6,596 nt of DNA from Bacteroidota bacterium (lineage in GTDB: Bacteria > Bacteroidota > Bacteroidia > B-17B0 > Aurantibacillaceae), in NCBI GenBank assembly GCA_005800865.1, contig SYEI01000281.1:1-6596 (forward strand). Direction: 5' to 3'. The translations under genes were made by a program, and so were the position numbers. The notes beneath the pieces were generated by a model. It was not told the origin of the DNA and made no database searches. It saw nothing but the letters and a program-made list of their open reading frames with translations. Positions within the stretch are counted from its first letter, which is position 1. Every line of letters starts with the position of its first letter. Shown here piece by piece: positions 1 to 6,557 of this stretch.

Positions 1-1
1 A

Positions 2-616
2 ATTATTTCCGTTTCAAGTCTTGCCATAGGTGTTGCCGCAGCAAGTTCAACAAGAGAGCCTATTGTTTTGGCAACTGTTGCCGGATTAGTGGCTGGTGCT
101 TTATCAATGGCTGCAGGCGAATATGTGTCGGTTAGCTCTCAAACCGATACAGAAAAAGCAGATATCGAAAGAGAAATGCAAGAGCTTAAAGATATGCCTG
201 TTGAAGAATTAAATATTCTTGCTCAAATTTATGAGAAGAGAGGCTTAAAAAAAGAAACGGCTATGCAAGTAGCTATTGAACTAACAGAGAAAGATGCCTT
301 AGGAGCACACATTAGAGATGAATTGGGGATAAACGAAATTAGTCAAGCTAACCCTATCCAAGCAGCTATCGCCTCAGGAACAGCATTTACTGTTGGAGGT
401 ATACTGCCTCTATTGGTTGTTCTTTTTGCGCCAGTTAAAGGAATGGAATATTGGTTATATGGCTTCACGACTATTTTTCTAATTATCTTAGGCGCTATAG
501 CTGCAAAAACAGGCGGCTCAAGCATCTCAAAAGCAATTATTCGTATTACCATTTGGGGTACACTTGCCATGGGTTTATCGGCATTAGTAGGTTATATATT
601 TGGTGTGAGAGTATAA
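2..616 (+). CDS. VIT1/CCC1-family Fe2+/Mn2+ transporter (5'-truncated by window edge)
   Basis: This is an inner-membrane transporter of the vacuolar iron transporter (VIT1/CCC1, DUF125) family, whose members move Fe2+ or Mn2+ out of the cytoplasm. The frame is open from base 2. The codons before the TTG at 68 already encode typical family sequence (SVSSLAIGVAAA, then STREPIVLA), so that TTG is not the start and the true N-terminus lies upstream. Of 204 visible residues, about 1-12 are the end of the first membrane helix and about 20-46 are the second, with the family signature GLVAGALSMAAGEYVSVSSQ. Residues about 47-115 form a cytoplasmic, Glu-rich helical segment (DIEREMQEL, then EELNILAQIYEKRGL), the region that binds metal in the plant homologue. 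Three more hydrophobic helices follow (about 121-142, 149-167, 177-200). The stop is TAA at 614-616. The metal specificity cannot be read from the sequence. Confidence 0.9.
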   Translation: MISVSSLAIGVAAASSTREPIVLATVAGLVAGALSMAAGEYVSVSSQTDTEKADIEREMQELKDMPVEELNILAQIYEKRGLKKETAMQVAIELTEKDALGAHIRDELGINEISQANPIQAAIASGTAFTVGGILPLLVVLFAPVKGMEYWLYGFTTIFLIILGAIAAKTGGSSISKAIIRITIWGTLAMGLSALVGYIFGVRV

Positions 617-667
617 TATTGATTATTAAAATTCATTGATAAAATAAATGTTGTTTTTATAATTATT

Positions 668-672
668 GGAAG
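668..672 (+). promoter_or_regulatory. Possible ribosome binding site (GGAAG) for the YdeI-CDGSH gene
   Basis: GGAAG lies 5 bases before the ATG at 678. Shine-Dalgarno sites are rare in Bacteroidota, so this is weak evidence. It nevertheless favours the ATG over the TTG at 666, because the TTG start would place the site inside the coding region. Confidence 0.35.
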
Positions 673-677
673 ATATA

Positions 678-1319
678 ATGAAACCAAAAGTTGATCATTA
701 CATAAGCGAACTCAACAAATTTAAAAAGGAAATCGAACAATTAAGAGCCATTGTTTTGGATTGTGGGTTGGTAGAGGAATTAAAATGGGGCGTGCCTTGT
801 TATATGTTTCAAAAAACTAATCTCATCATGCTTGGCACTTTTAAAGAGTTTTGCATCATTAGTTTTTTGAATGGTGTTTTATTAAACGATGCAGAGCATA
901 TTTTAAGCAAGATGGGCGAAAACACGCAAACGAGTCGTGTGATTAAATTTACGGATACTAAAGAAATTATTAAGTTAAAAGCTATAATCAAAGCCTACAT
1001 TTTTGAAGCTATTGAAATAGAAAGAGCGGGATTGAAAGTGGAGTTAAAAAAAACGGAAGATTATACAATGCCCGAAGAACTTATTGCCACCTTAAAAAAA
1101 GATGCAAAGTTTAAAAAAGCGTTTGAGGCATTAACACCAGGGCGACAAAGAGGTTACTTATTACATTTTTCTGGCTCAAAAAACTCACAAACTCGTCAAT
1201 CACGCATTGATGCTTGCTCCTCACGTATTTTAGACGGTAAAGGCATACATGATTGCATTTGTGGTTTATCTAAAAAAATGCCTGGCTGCGATGGTTCGCA
1301 TAAGCAATTAAAACAATAA
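678..1319 (+). CDS. YdeI/DUF1801-family protein with C-terminal CDGSH iron-sulfur motif
   Basis: The product has 213 residues. Residues about 10-110 match the DUF1801 (YdhG/YdeI-like) fold, with the hallmark ELKWGVPCY at 34-42. Residues about 131-190 match the YdeI/OmpD-associated domain, with FEALTPGRQRGYLLHFSGSK (149-168) and the basic RQSRIDAC segment. The tail after GKG (187-189) carries a full CDGSH signature, C-x-C-x2-S-x3-P-x-CDGSH, with predicted 2Fe-2S ligands Cys193, Cys195, Cys204 and His208 (bases 1254-1301). E. coli YdeI has been linked to stress and antimicrobial-peptide resistance, but its biochemical role is unclear; a redox or Fe-S role here is inference. I chose ATG 678 over the in-frame TTG at 666 because GGAAG (668-672) sits 5 bases before the ATG and inside the longer version. 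It lies 61 bases after the VIT gene on the same strand, so co-transcription is possible. It converges on the MFS gene with a 9-base gap. Confidence 0.88.
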   Translation: MKPKVDHYISELNKFKKEIEQLRAIVLDCGLVEELKWGVPCYMFQKTNLIMLGTFKEFCIISFLNGVLLNDAEHILSKMGENTQTSRVIKFTDTKEIIKLKAIIKAYIFEAIEIERAGLKVELKKTEDYTMPEELIATLKKDAKFKKAFEALTPGRQRGYLLHFSGSKNSQTRQSRIDACSSRILDGKGIHDCICGLSKKMPGCDGSHKQLKQ

Positions 1320-1328
1320 AAGCAGAAA

Positions 1329-2696
1329 CTATTTTGCAATAGCTTTTTTAGTTAAAGGAATTAATACAATCATTCCTATAATGAAAAAGATAATTAAGGA
1401 TAAAATAGAAGCACGCATGCCACCCATTACTTGGCTAATCACACCAAAGGAAACGGTTCCTAAAATCATTCCTAGTTTTTCAATCACATCGTAAAAGCTA
1501 AAAAAGCTAGTATGATCTTCGGTTTCAGGTAAATACTTACTATAGGTACTTCGCGATAAGGCTTGCACACCGCCCATTACTAAGCCCACTAAAAATGCAA
1601 CAATATAAAACTCAACTGGCGTATGTACCACTGCATAGGTAAATACACAAATAAAAACCCATATAGCAATGGATGTCATTAATGCTTGAATGTTACCAAT
1701 TTTGCGAGATAACCAAGAAAATAAGAAAGAGCCAGCAATGCCTACAAACTGAATAATTAAGATACTAACGATTAAGGCATTTGTTTTTGCTTTTTCAGCA
1801 GCTTCTCCTTCACCCCATTCAATCTCGTTTCGCGCAAATAATACCGCCACAACCATAATGGTTTGTACGCCCATATTATAAAAAAAGTAACTCGTTAAAA
1901 AACGCTTTAATAAAGGCATTAATTTTATTTGAGCCCACACATTTCTTAATTCTTTAAATCCTTTTGATACCAAGCCTTTTTTATCGCCACCATGTGCCTT
2001 ATGATTTTTGTTTGGCAAATTAGCAAAAGTATATTGCGCAAATCCCATCCACCAAATACCTGTAAGTAAAAATGCATACTTCACTTTAAAAAAACCTTTG
2101 GTGCTAACTACAATTCCATTAACTACTGTTTCTTCGTATTTAAAAACAATGATACCAACCAAACATAAAATTAATAATAACGAACTTCCAAAATACCCTA
2201 AAGCAAAACCACGAGCACTTACTTTATCTTGATTTTCAACAGAAGCAATTTCGGGTAAATACGAATTGTAATACACCAAACTACCCCAAAAACCAATGGT
2301 TGCTGTAATAAAAGGAATAAAACTTAATTCTAAATGTTCTCTGGTAAAAAAGAAAAGACACATACATGAAATAGAACCCAAGTAACAAAAAAATTGAAGG
2401 AAACGTTTTTTATTTCCTAAGTAATCGGCTACTCCACTTAAAATAGGCGTAATTAAAACAACAATAGATAAAGCAAAAGCGTATATAAAAGTATAGATGT
2501 TTTGATTTTCGAATTCAAACCCTAAAAAATTAACGGTGTGCCCTAAAAAGTTTTTATTTTCATCATGTGTGGTGACATAATCATAAAAATTAGGGAAGAT
2601 AGCAGAGGTAATAACCAAAGGGAACACAGAGTTTGCCCAGTCGTAAAACGACCAAGCTCTGATTGTTTTTGCGTTATCTTTTTCTATTAAATTCAT
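1329..2696 (-). CDS. MFS transporter, UMF1 / Atg22-like family
   Basis: This 455-residue polytopic inner-membrane protein has about 12 hydrophobic segments and belongs to the UMF1 branch of the major facilitator superfamily (related to yeast vacuolar Atg22, an amino-acid effluxer). Family hallmarks are SFYDWANSVFPLVI (16-29) at the start of the first helix, a motif-A-like loop GVADYLGNKKRF (88-99), VYYNSYLPEIA (141-151) and GGVQALSRSTYSKYLP (375-390). The length is normal and both halves are complete, so it looks intact. The bacterial substrate is not known; amino-acid export is only an analogy to yeast. The ATG at 2696 starts right before the conserved region and has no Shine-Dalgarno site, as is usual in the phylum. 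The stop is TAG. It lies 52 bases downstream of the OmpA-family gene on the same strand with no terminator visible between them, so the two may be co-transcribed. Confidence 0.92.
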   Translation of the reverse strand: MNLIEKDNAKTIRAWSFYDWANSVFPLVITSAIFPNFYDYVTTHDENKNFLGHTVNFLGFEFENQNIYTFIYAFALSIVVLITPILSGVADYLGNKKRFLQFFCYLGSISCMCLFFFTREHLELSFIPFITATIGFWGSLVYYNSYLPEIASVENQDKVSARGFALGYFGSSLLLILCLVGIIVFKYEETVVNGIVVSTKGFFKVKYAFLLTGIWWMGFAQYTFANLPNKNHKAHGGDKKGLVSKGFKELRNVWAQIKLMPLLKRFLTSYFFYNMGVQTIMVVAVLFARNEIEWGEGEAAEKAKTNALIVSILIIQFVGIAGSFLFSWLSRKIGNIQALMTSIAIWVFICVFTYAVVHTPVEFYIVAFLVGLVMGGVQALSRSTYSKYLPETEDHTSFFSFYDVIEKLGMILGTVSFGVISQVMGGMRASILSLIIFFIIGMIVLIPLTKKAIAK

Positions 2697-2748
2697 ATGT
2701 AGTTATTATTGTTTTTTTAATTGTCACATGACCTCATTAACAAACTGT

Positions 2749-3834
2749 CTAATTCTTTATAATCTCGAACTCCACTCTTCTGTTCTTGGCTCTATCAATA
2801 TCCGTATCGTTACTGGCAATAGGCATTAAACTTCCGTAGCCTTTAAAGTACATTTTATTTTGTACGCCTTTTTTAATTAAGTACTCAAATACTTCGCGAG
2901 CGCGTTGCTCAGATATTTTTTGATTTTTACTTTTAGAGCCCACGTTATCCGAATGTCCATTAATTTGCACTTCCATTTGAGGATTACGCAATAAATATTG
3001 CGCCAACTTATTTAATTCTGAATACGATTCGGGTAATAAATAGTAACGAGCATTTTCAAAAAAGATATTTTTTAAAGCGATCTTCTCTCCCACTTTCACA
3101 TCTTTCTTAACCTCTAAAACAGAGTCCTGTTCCAAATTAAAAGAACCTACAATTTCTACTTTCACTTTTTCTACTGCTTCTTTTGCTTTTACAAGCGAAA
3201 TATCATCCACAAAATAATAAGCTTCCTTAAATCCTAACTTAAACACATTCATTCGAACCATGTCTTTTTTAACATTTGGCGAAAAATTACCGATGGTTAA
3301 ATATTTCTCACCTCCATCCGCTAAATATTTTCCTGAAATTTTGAACCATTGGTAGCCATTAATAAAGCTTCCTTTTTTAGATACCGAATCAATTAATGCC
3401 GATTTAACCACATCGCCTTTGCTTTTATAACCCATTTTAGTAAATAAAGCGCCAAACGACTTCAAACTGGCATTGCTCCAAAAAGCCAATCGGATGTACA
3501 TTTCATATTCATAGGTAGTTCCGCGATGCAGAGGTTCAGCAAACTTAACTTGCACAAACTCTTTATATTTTTTTTGAAAGCGGAGTCCTGCGTAGCACTT
3601 TCCTGTTCTGGCACCTTTAAAACGAGAAGTATCGTTACTAATAGGTTCCTGATAAAAATCGACACTTGCTATTTGTTGCCAAGGGATGGCCTGTTTAATA
3701 CTTCCAGATTTCTTTCTATAATTCTCAAAACTACCATTTGGCACCAAGTTTTTGATGATTTCGGGGCTTTGTTGGGCAAAAACCAGAGAAGAAAGACTAA
3801 TTATGGCTAATATGTATGCTTTTTTAAGGTTCAT
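2749..3834 (-). CDS. Envelope protein: CBM-like N-terminal domain plus C-terminal OmpA domain
   Basis: The product has 361 residues. Residues 1-20 are a signal peptide (Lys-Lys at 4-5, hydrophobic core, LVFA followed by QQ), so it is exported. Residues about 29-214 look like a galactose-binding/CBM4_9-type jelly roll: NLVPNGSFE (29-37) at the start, W52 soon after, and YYFVDDISL (206-214) as the final strand. Residues about 252-359 are an OmpA-like domain with INGHSDNVGS (291-300), the helix NxxISxxRAxxVxxxL (304-319) and NRRVEFEII (351-359). Asp296 and Arg311 correspond to the residues that hold diaminopimelate of peptidoglycan in OmpA. No beta-barrel is apparent, so a periplasmic or surface anchor protein is more likely than a porin. 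The start is ATG 3834: the upstream in-frame TTG (3846-3844) lies inside the predicted promoter. The N-terminal ligand is unknown. Confidence 0.87.
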   Translation of the reverse strand: MNLKKAYILAIISLSSLVFAQQSPEIIKNLVPNGSFENYRKKSGSIKQAIPWQQIASVDFYQEPISNDTSRFKGARTGKCYAGLRFQKKYKEFVQVKFAEPLHRGTTYEYEMYIRLAFWSNASLKSFGALFTKMGYKSKGDVVKSALIDSVSKKGSFINGYQWFKISGKYLADGGEKYLTIGNFSPNVKKDMVRMNVFKLGFKEAYYFVDDISLVKAKEAVEKVKVEIVGSFNLEQDSVLEVKKDVKVGEKIALKNIFFENARYYLLPESYSELNKLAQYLLRNPQMEVQINGHSDNVGSKSKNQKISEQRAREVFEYLIKKGVQNKMYFKGYGSLMPIASNDTDIDRAKNRRVEFEIIKN

Positions 3835-3843
3835 ATACAATGG

Positions 3844-3851
3844 CAAATGTA
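3844..3851 (-). promoter_or_regulatory. Bacteroidota -7 promoter element for the OmpA-family gene
   Basis: The minus strand reads TACATTTG, an exact match to TAnnTTTG. It ends 9 bases before the ATG at 3834, so the transcript would have a leader of only a few bases or be close to leaderless. The -33 region has no clear TTG. The gene's position right after the element supports both the promoter and the chosen start codon. Confidence 0.6.
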
Positions 3852-3889
3852 AGTTTTAGACTATATTCCATAAATTTTTGTTATGAACA

Positions 3890-3919
3890 TTTGTTATTAT
3901 AAAAAAAAGTGTATATTTG
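3890..3919 (+). promoter_or_regulatory. Bacteroidota-type promoter for rpsT
   Basis: TTTG at 3890-3893 (-33 element) and TATATTTG at 3912-3919 (-7 element, exact TAnnTTTG) are separated by 18 bases, mostly A and T. Transcription would start near 3925 and leave a leader of roughly 30 bases with no Shine-Dalgarno site before the ATG at 3958. It is divergent from the OmpA-family promoter in the same 123-base intergenic region. Confidence 0.75.
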
Positions 3920-3957
3920 CAATCCAATTTAAAAAAACAGATTAATACCTAAATAGA

Positions 3958-4215
3958 ATGGCAAATCATAAGTCGGCAATAAAAAGAATTAGATCAAATA
4001 ACGCTAAACGTTTACAAAATCGTTATTATGCAAAAACAACTCGTAATGAGATTAAAAAATTACGTGGTTCTGAAACTAAGAAAGAAGCAGCAGCTTTATT
4101 ACCAAAAGTAGTAGCGATGTTAGATAAATTAGCTAAAAAGAGCGTTATTCACAAAAACAAAGCAGCTAACTTAAAATCAAAGTTGACTAAAAAAGTAAAT
4201 GCAATAGCAAAATAA
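3958..4215 (+). CDS. rpsT: 30S ribosomal protein S20
   Basis: S20 is a primary 16S rRNA-binding protein of the small subunit that helps 30S assembly. The 85-residue product is Lys/Arg-rich with the family N-terminus MANHKSAIKRIRSNNAKRLQ, then a long helix (RYYAKTTRNEIKKL) and the conserved C-terminal helix with SVIHKNKAANLKSKL (about 61-75). Length and composition are normal for the family. It has its own promoter (3890-3919) and a strong terminator just downstream (4237-4267), so it is probably monocistronic, as rpsT commonly is. The start is ATG at 3958, the only plausible one, and the stop is TAA. Confidence 0.98.
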   Translation: MANHKSAIKRIRSNNAKRLQNRYYAKTTRNEIKKLRGSETKKEAAALLPKVVAMLDKLAKKSVIHKNKAANLKSKLTKKVNAIAK

Positions 4216-4236
4216 TAATTGCTACAGAAATAATTC

Positions 4237-4267
4237 AAAATCCCGCTAATTAGTGGGATTTTTTTTT
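4237..4267 (+). terminator. Intrinsic terminator after rpsT
   Basis: AAAATCCC pairs with GGGATTTT, extended by a G-T wobble and CT/AG to a 4-base loop (AATT, 4248-4251), followed by an uninterrupted run of nine T (4259-4267). It begins 21 bases after the rpsT stop and separates rpsT from the lipoprotein gene. Confidence 0.92.
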
Positions 4268-4309
4268 AAACTTAATACTAAATTAATTAGGCTTTAAGTA
4301 ATTATTTTA

Positions 4310-4317
4310 TAATTTTG
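4310..4317 (+). promoter_or_regulatory. Bacteroidota -7 promoter element for the lipoprotein gene
   Basis: TAATTTTG matches TAnnTTTG exactly. The candidate -33 region near 4287 reads TTAG rather than TTTG, so it is degenerate. The element lies between the rpsT terminator and the lipoprotein start, leaving a leader of about 27 bases that is A-rich and has no Shine-Dalgarno site. Confidence 0.6.
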
Positions 4318-4350
4318 TCGGAAATAACAAAAAATACATAACCCTTATAA

Positions 4351-6093
4351 ATGATGAATACTAAAACTTTACGAAACTTAAGTCTTGCTGTTGGTACAAC
4401 TGCTTTATTAGTAGGTTGCAATGGTTTAGGAAAAATGGTAAAAAAACAATCCACTTTTTCTTATGATGTTAAACCAAATCCATTAGAAATGCATGGAGAT
4501 AGCGTAGGCTTTACCGTAACAGGAAAGTATCCTGCTAAAATTTTCGCTAAAAAAGCAACAGTTACTTTAACACCAGTTGTAAAATATGCAGGTGGAGAGA
4601 AAGCATTAAAGCCAGTAATTTTAGTTGGTGAAAAAGCTACTGATCCAGGTCAAAAAATTAGTTATGAAAAAGGTGGTACTTTTAGCTACACATCTGAGAA
4701 ATTTGCTTACGAGCCAGCAATGAAAGTTGCTACTGTTGAGTTACGTGCTCAAGGTGTTGTAAAGAAAAAATCAAAAGATTTCACTCCAGTTAAATTAGGT
4801 GATGGTACTGTTGTTACTCCTTTATTAGTTCGTAATGATGAAAAAGGAATTTATGCAAAAGATGCTTTTGTTAAATCTACTCCAGTTAACCAAACAGCTA
4901 ACGTATATTATTTAGTTAACAAATCTGATGTTCGTGCTAGCGAAATGAAAAGTGATGAGGTTAAAAACTTAAATACTTTTATTAGCGAAAACATTAATAA
5001 CGTTTGGTACGAATTCAAAGATATCAATGTATCAGCTTACGCATCTCCAGATGGTGAGTTATCATTAAACGAAAACTTAGCTAAAGACCGTGCTAAATCT
5101 GGTTCTAAAGCTTTAATGAATGAGTTTAAGAAAAACAAAAACAAAGATCAAAAATTTGGTAAAGAAGAAGCAAACTATGTAACTCAAACTACTGCTGAAG
5201 ATTGGAATGGTTTCAAATCTTTAATGGAAGGTTCTTCTATTGCTGATAAAGATTTAATTTTACGTGTATTAACAATGTACACAGATGGTGATCAACGTGA
5301 AAAAGAAATCAAAAATTTATCTAAAACTTATACTGAAGTAGCTGATAAAATTTTACCAAAATTACGTCGTTCAGTTTTAACTGTTAACGTTAACAAAAAA
5401 TCTCGTACAGATGAGCAAATCACTAAATTAACTACTACTTTCCCTGATTCTTTATCAGTTGAAGAGATGTTATATGGTGCTACTTTAACTAATGATGTAA
5501 ACACTAAAGTGGCTATTTACACTGCTGCTGAGAAAAAATATGGTTCAGACTGGAGAACATCTAATAATTTAGGTGTGGCTTTATTAATGAATAACAAAGT
5601 TTCTGAAGCTGGTGAAGCATTTAAACGTGCTGAAGTTAACGCTGCTGGAAACCCAATCGTTATGAACCACATGGGTATTATTTCTGCTAAAGCAGGTGAC
5701 CGTAAAAAAGCAATGGAATATTATGACAAAGCTAACGGTGCTGGTTCAGAAGTAAACTACAACAAAGGTATCATGAACGTTCGTGATGGTAAATATGCTG
5801 ATGCAGTTTCTAACTTTGGTGATAACAAAGGATTTAACAAAGCATTAGCTGAATTATTAAACGGTAACAATGGTGCAGTAGCAACTACTTTAGATAACAG
5901 TAATGAAAAAGATATGGCAATGGCTTCTTACTTAAAAGCAGTTGCTGCAGCTCGTAACAATAATACAGCTGACGTTATCTCTAACTTAAAAACAGCTATC
6001 GAAAAAGATGGTTCTTTAAAAGCTTGGGCTAAAGATGATGCAGAGTTCTTAAAATTACGCGAAAACGCTGATTTCAAAGGAATGACTAACTAA
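4351..6093 (+). CDS. Lipoprotein with OmpA-like region and C-terminal TPR-like repeats
   Basis: The product has 580 residues. Residues 1-22 are a lipoprotein signal with lipobox LVGC, so Cys23 should be lipidated. The residues after it (NGLGKM) do not resemble the acidic surface-export signal described in Capnocytophaga, so a periplasm-facing outer-membrane anchor is the simpler reading. Residues about 35-160 are rich in beta strands and unassigned. Residues about 184-348 resemble an OmpA domain: INVSAYASPDGELSLNENLA (225-244), the helix NxxLAxxRA (240-248), and RRSVLTVNV (339-347) as last strand, with a longer than usual insert between. Asp234 and Arg247 fall where OmpA contacts peptidoglycan. 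Residues about 384-580 contain TPR-like helices (DWRTSNNLGVALLMNNKVSEA, NPIVMNHMGIISAKAGDRKKA), ending in DDAEFLKLRENADF. Codons are strongly biased (Leu almost only TTA, Arg mostly CGT), suggesting high expression. It is flanked by its own promoter and terminator. A second ATG follows at once (4354). The function is not known to me. Confidence 0.85.
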   Translation: MMNTKTLRNLSLAVGTTALLVGCNGLGKMVKKQSTFSYDVKPNPLEMHGDSVGFTVTGKYPAKIFAKKATVTLTPVVKYAGGEKALKPVILVGEKATDPGQKISYEKGGTFSYTSEKFAYEPAMKVATVELRAQGVVKKKSKDFTPVKLGDGTVVTPLLVRNDEKGIYAKDAFVKSTPVNQTANVYYLVNKSDVRASEMKSDEVKNLNTFISENINNVWYEFKDINVSAYASPDGELSLNENLAKDRAKSGSKALMNEFKKNKNKDQKFGKEEANYVTQTTAEDWNGFKSLMEGSSIADKDLILRVLTMYTDGDQREKEIKNLSKTYTEVADKILPKLRRSVLTVNVNKKSRTDEQITKLTTTFPDSLSVEEMLYGATLTNDVNTKVAIYTAAEKKYGSDWRTSNNLGVALLMNNKVSEAGEAFKRAEVNAAGNPIVMNHMGIISAKAGDRKKAMEYYDKANGAGSEVNYNKGIMNVRDGKYADAVSNFGDNKGFNKALAELLNGNNGAVATTLDNSNEKDMAMASYLKAVAAARNNNTADVISNLKTAIEKDGSLKAWAKDDAEFLKLRENADFKGMTN

Positions 6094-6107
6094 GATATTT
6101 TAATTCT

Positions 6108-6142
6108 AAAAAAGCTCTCTGAAAAATCAGAGAGCTTTTTTT
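6108..6142 (+). terminator. Strong intrinsic terminator after the lipoprotein gene
   Basis: A perfect hairpin: AAAAAAGCTCTCTGA (6108-6122) pairs with TCAGAGAGCTTTTTT (6127-6141) around a 4-base AAAA loop, and the right arm forms the T run (6136-6142). It begins 15 bases after the lipoprotein stop and isolates that gene from the DUF1015 gene. Confidence 0.95.
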
Positions 6143-6171
6143 ATGCCTAAAATTCTGTATATTTAAAAACG

Positions 6172-6179
6172 AAACTTTG
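6172..6179 (+). promoter_or_regulatory. Candidate -7 element for the DUF1015 gene
   Basis: AAACTTTG differs from TAnnTTTG at one position and sits 9 bases before the ATG at 6189, which would give a very short leader. There is no convincing -33 element. The strong terminator just upstream means that the gene needs a promoter in 6143-6188, and this is the best candidate there. Confidence 0.35.
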
Positions 6180-6188
6180 TAAATAGTT

Positions 6189-6557
6189 ATGGCAAAAGTA
6201 ATTCCGTTTAAAGCAATACGCCCTGAAAATGATAAGGTACATTTAGTGGCTTCCCGTTCGGTTGATGGTTATAATTCAGCAGAGCTAAGAGATAAATTAG
6301 CAGGCAACCCCTACTCTTTTTTACATGTCATTAATCCTGATTTTGAAGATGGGATTAAAACAAAACCAGGCTCTAAAGAAAGATTACATAAAGTGAAAAA
6401 TCACTTTAAAAAATTTGTTAGAGAAAAAATATTTTTGCGTGAGGATAGTCCTTGTTATTATTTATACCGTCAAGTAAAAGAAGGCAACGAGTTTATTGGT
6501 ATCATTGCTTGTACAAGTATTGATGATTACATGAGCGGCGTCATTAAAATACACTAA
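6189..6557 (+). CDS. DUF1015-family protein, N-terminal part, ending at a premature in-frame stop
   Basis: The 122 residues match the N-terminus of DUF1015 proteins, a conserved family of unknown enzymatic role whose members usually have about 400 residues. Visible hallmarks are MAKVIPFKAIRP (1-12), KVHLVASRSVDGY (16-28), NPYSFLHVINPDF (40-52), a KERLHKVKNHF helix (63-73) and YYLYRQVKEGNEFIGIIACT (90-109). The frame stops at TAA 6555-6557 just after GVIKIH. Family proteins normally continue there with Glu (a KxHE-type motif), and the sequence after the stop goes on in the same frame with family-like residues. The gene therefore looks interrupted by a GAA-to-TAA change, or by a base error, rather than naturally short. 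The start is ATG 6189 directly at the conserved N-terminus. It has no Shine-Dalgarno site. If the stop is real, only a fragment of the fold is made. Confidence 0.85.
   Translation: MAKVIPFKAIRPENDKVHLVASRSVDGYNSAELRDKLAGNPYSFLHVINPDFEDGIKTKPGSKERLHKVKNHFKKFVREKIFLREDSPCYYLYRQVKEGNEFIGIIACTSIDDYMSGVIKIH

Noticed and set aside
451..639. A 62-codon plus-strand open frame inside the VIT gene.
   Set aside because: It overlaps the strongly family-like VIT frame out of phase, has no recognisable features, and reads like a shadow of that gene.
1318..1347. Possible weak terminator hairpin between the convergent YdeI-CDGSH and MFS genes (AAAAGC against GCTTTT).
   Set aside because: The stem has only two G-C pairs and a long loop that overlaps an alternative hairpin, and it lies in coding sequence of the MFS gene. 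Chance is plausible in AT-rich DNA.
2697..2748. A separate promoter for the MFS gene in the gap after the OmpA-family gene.
   Set aside because: The best minus-strand match (ACAGTTTG) misses both bases of the TA in TAnnTTTG, so co-transcription or an undetected weak promoter cannot be told apart.
3526..3810. A plus-strand open frame of 94 codons antisense to the OmpA-family gene.
   Set aside because: The opposite strand encodes a signal peptide and recognisable domain sequence, while this frame has no family features and no promoter.
6555..6557. Stop-codon reassignment or programmed readthrough at the DUF1015 TAA.
   Set aside because: TAA is the normal terminator of four other genes in the window and no recoding signal is visible, so a mutation or base error is simpler.
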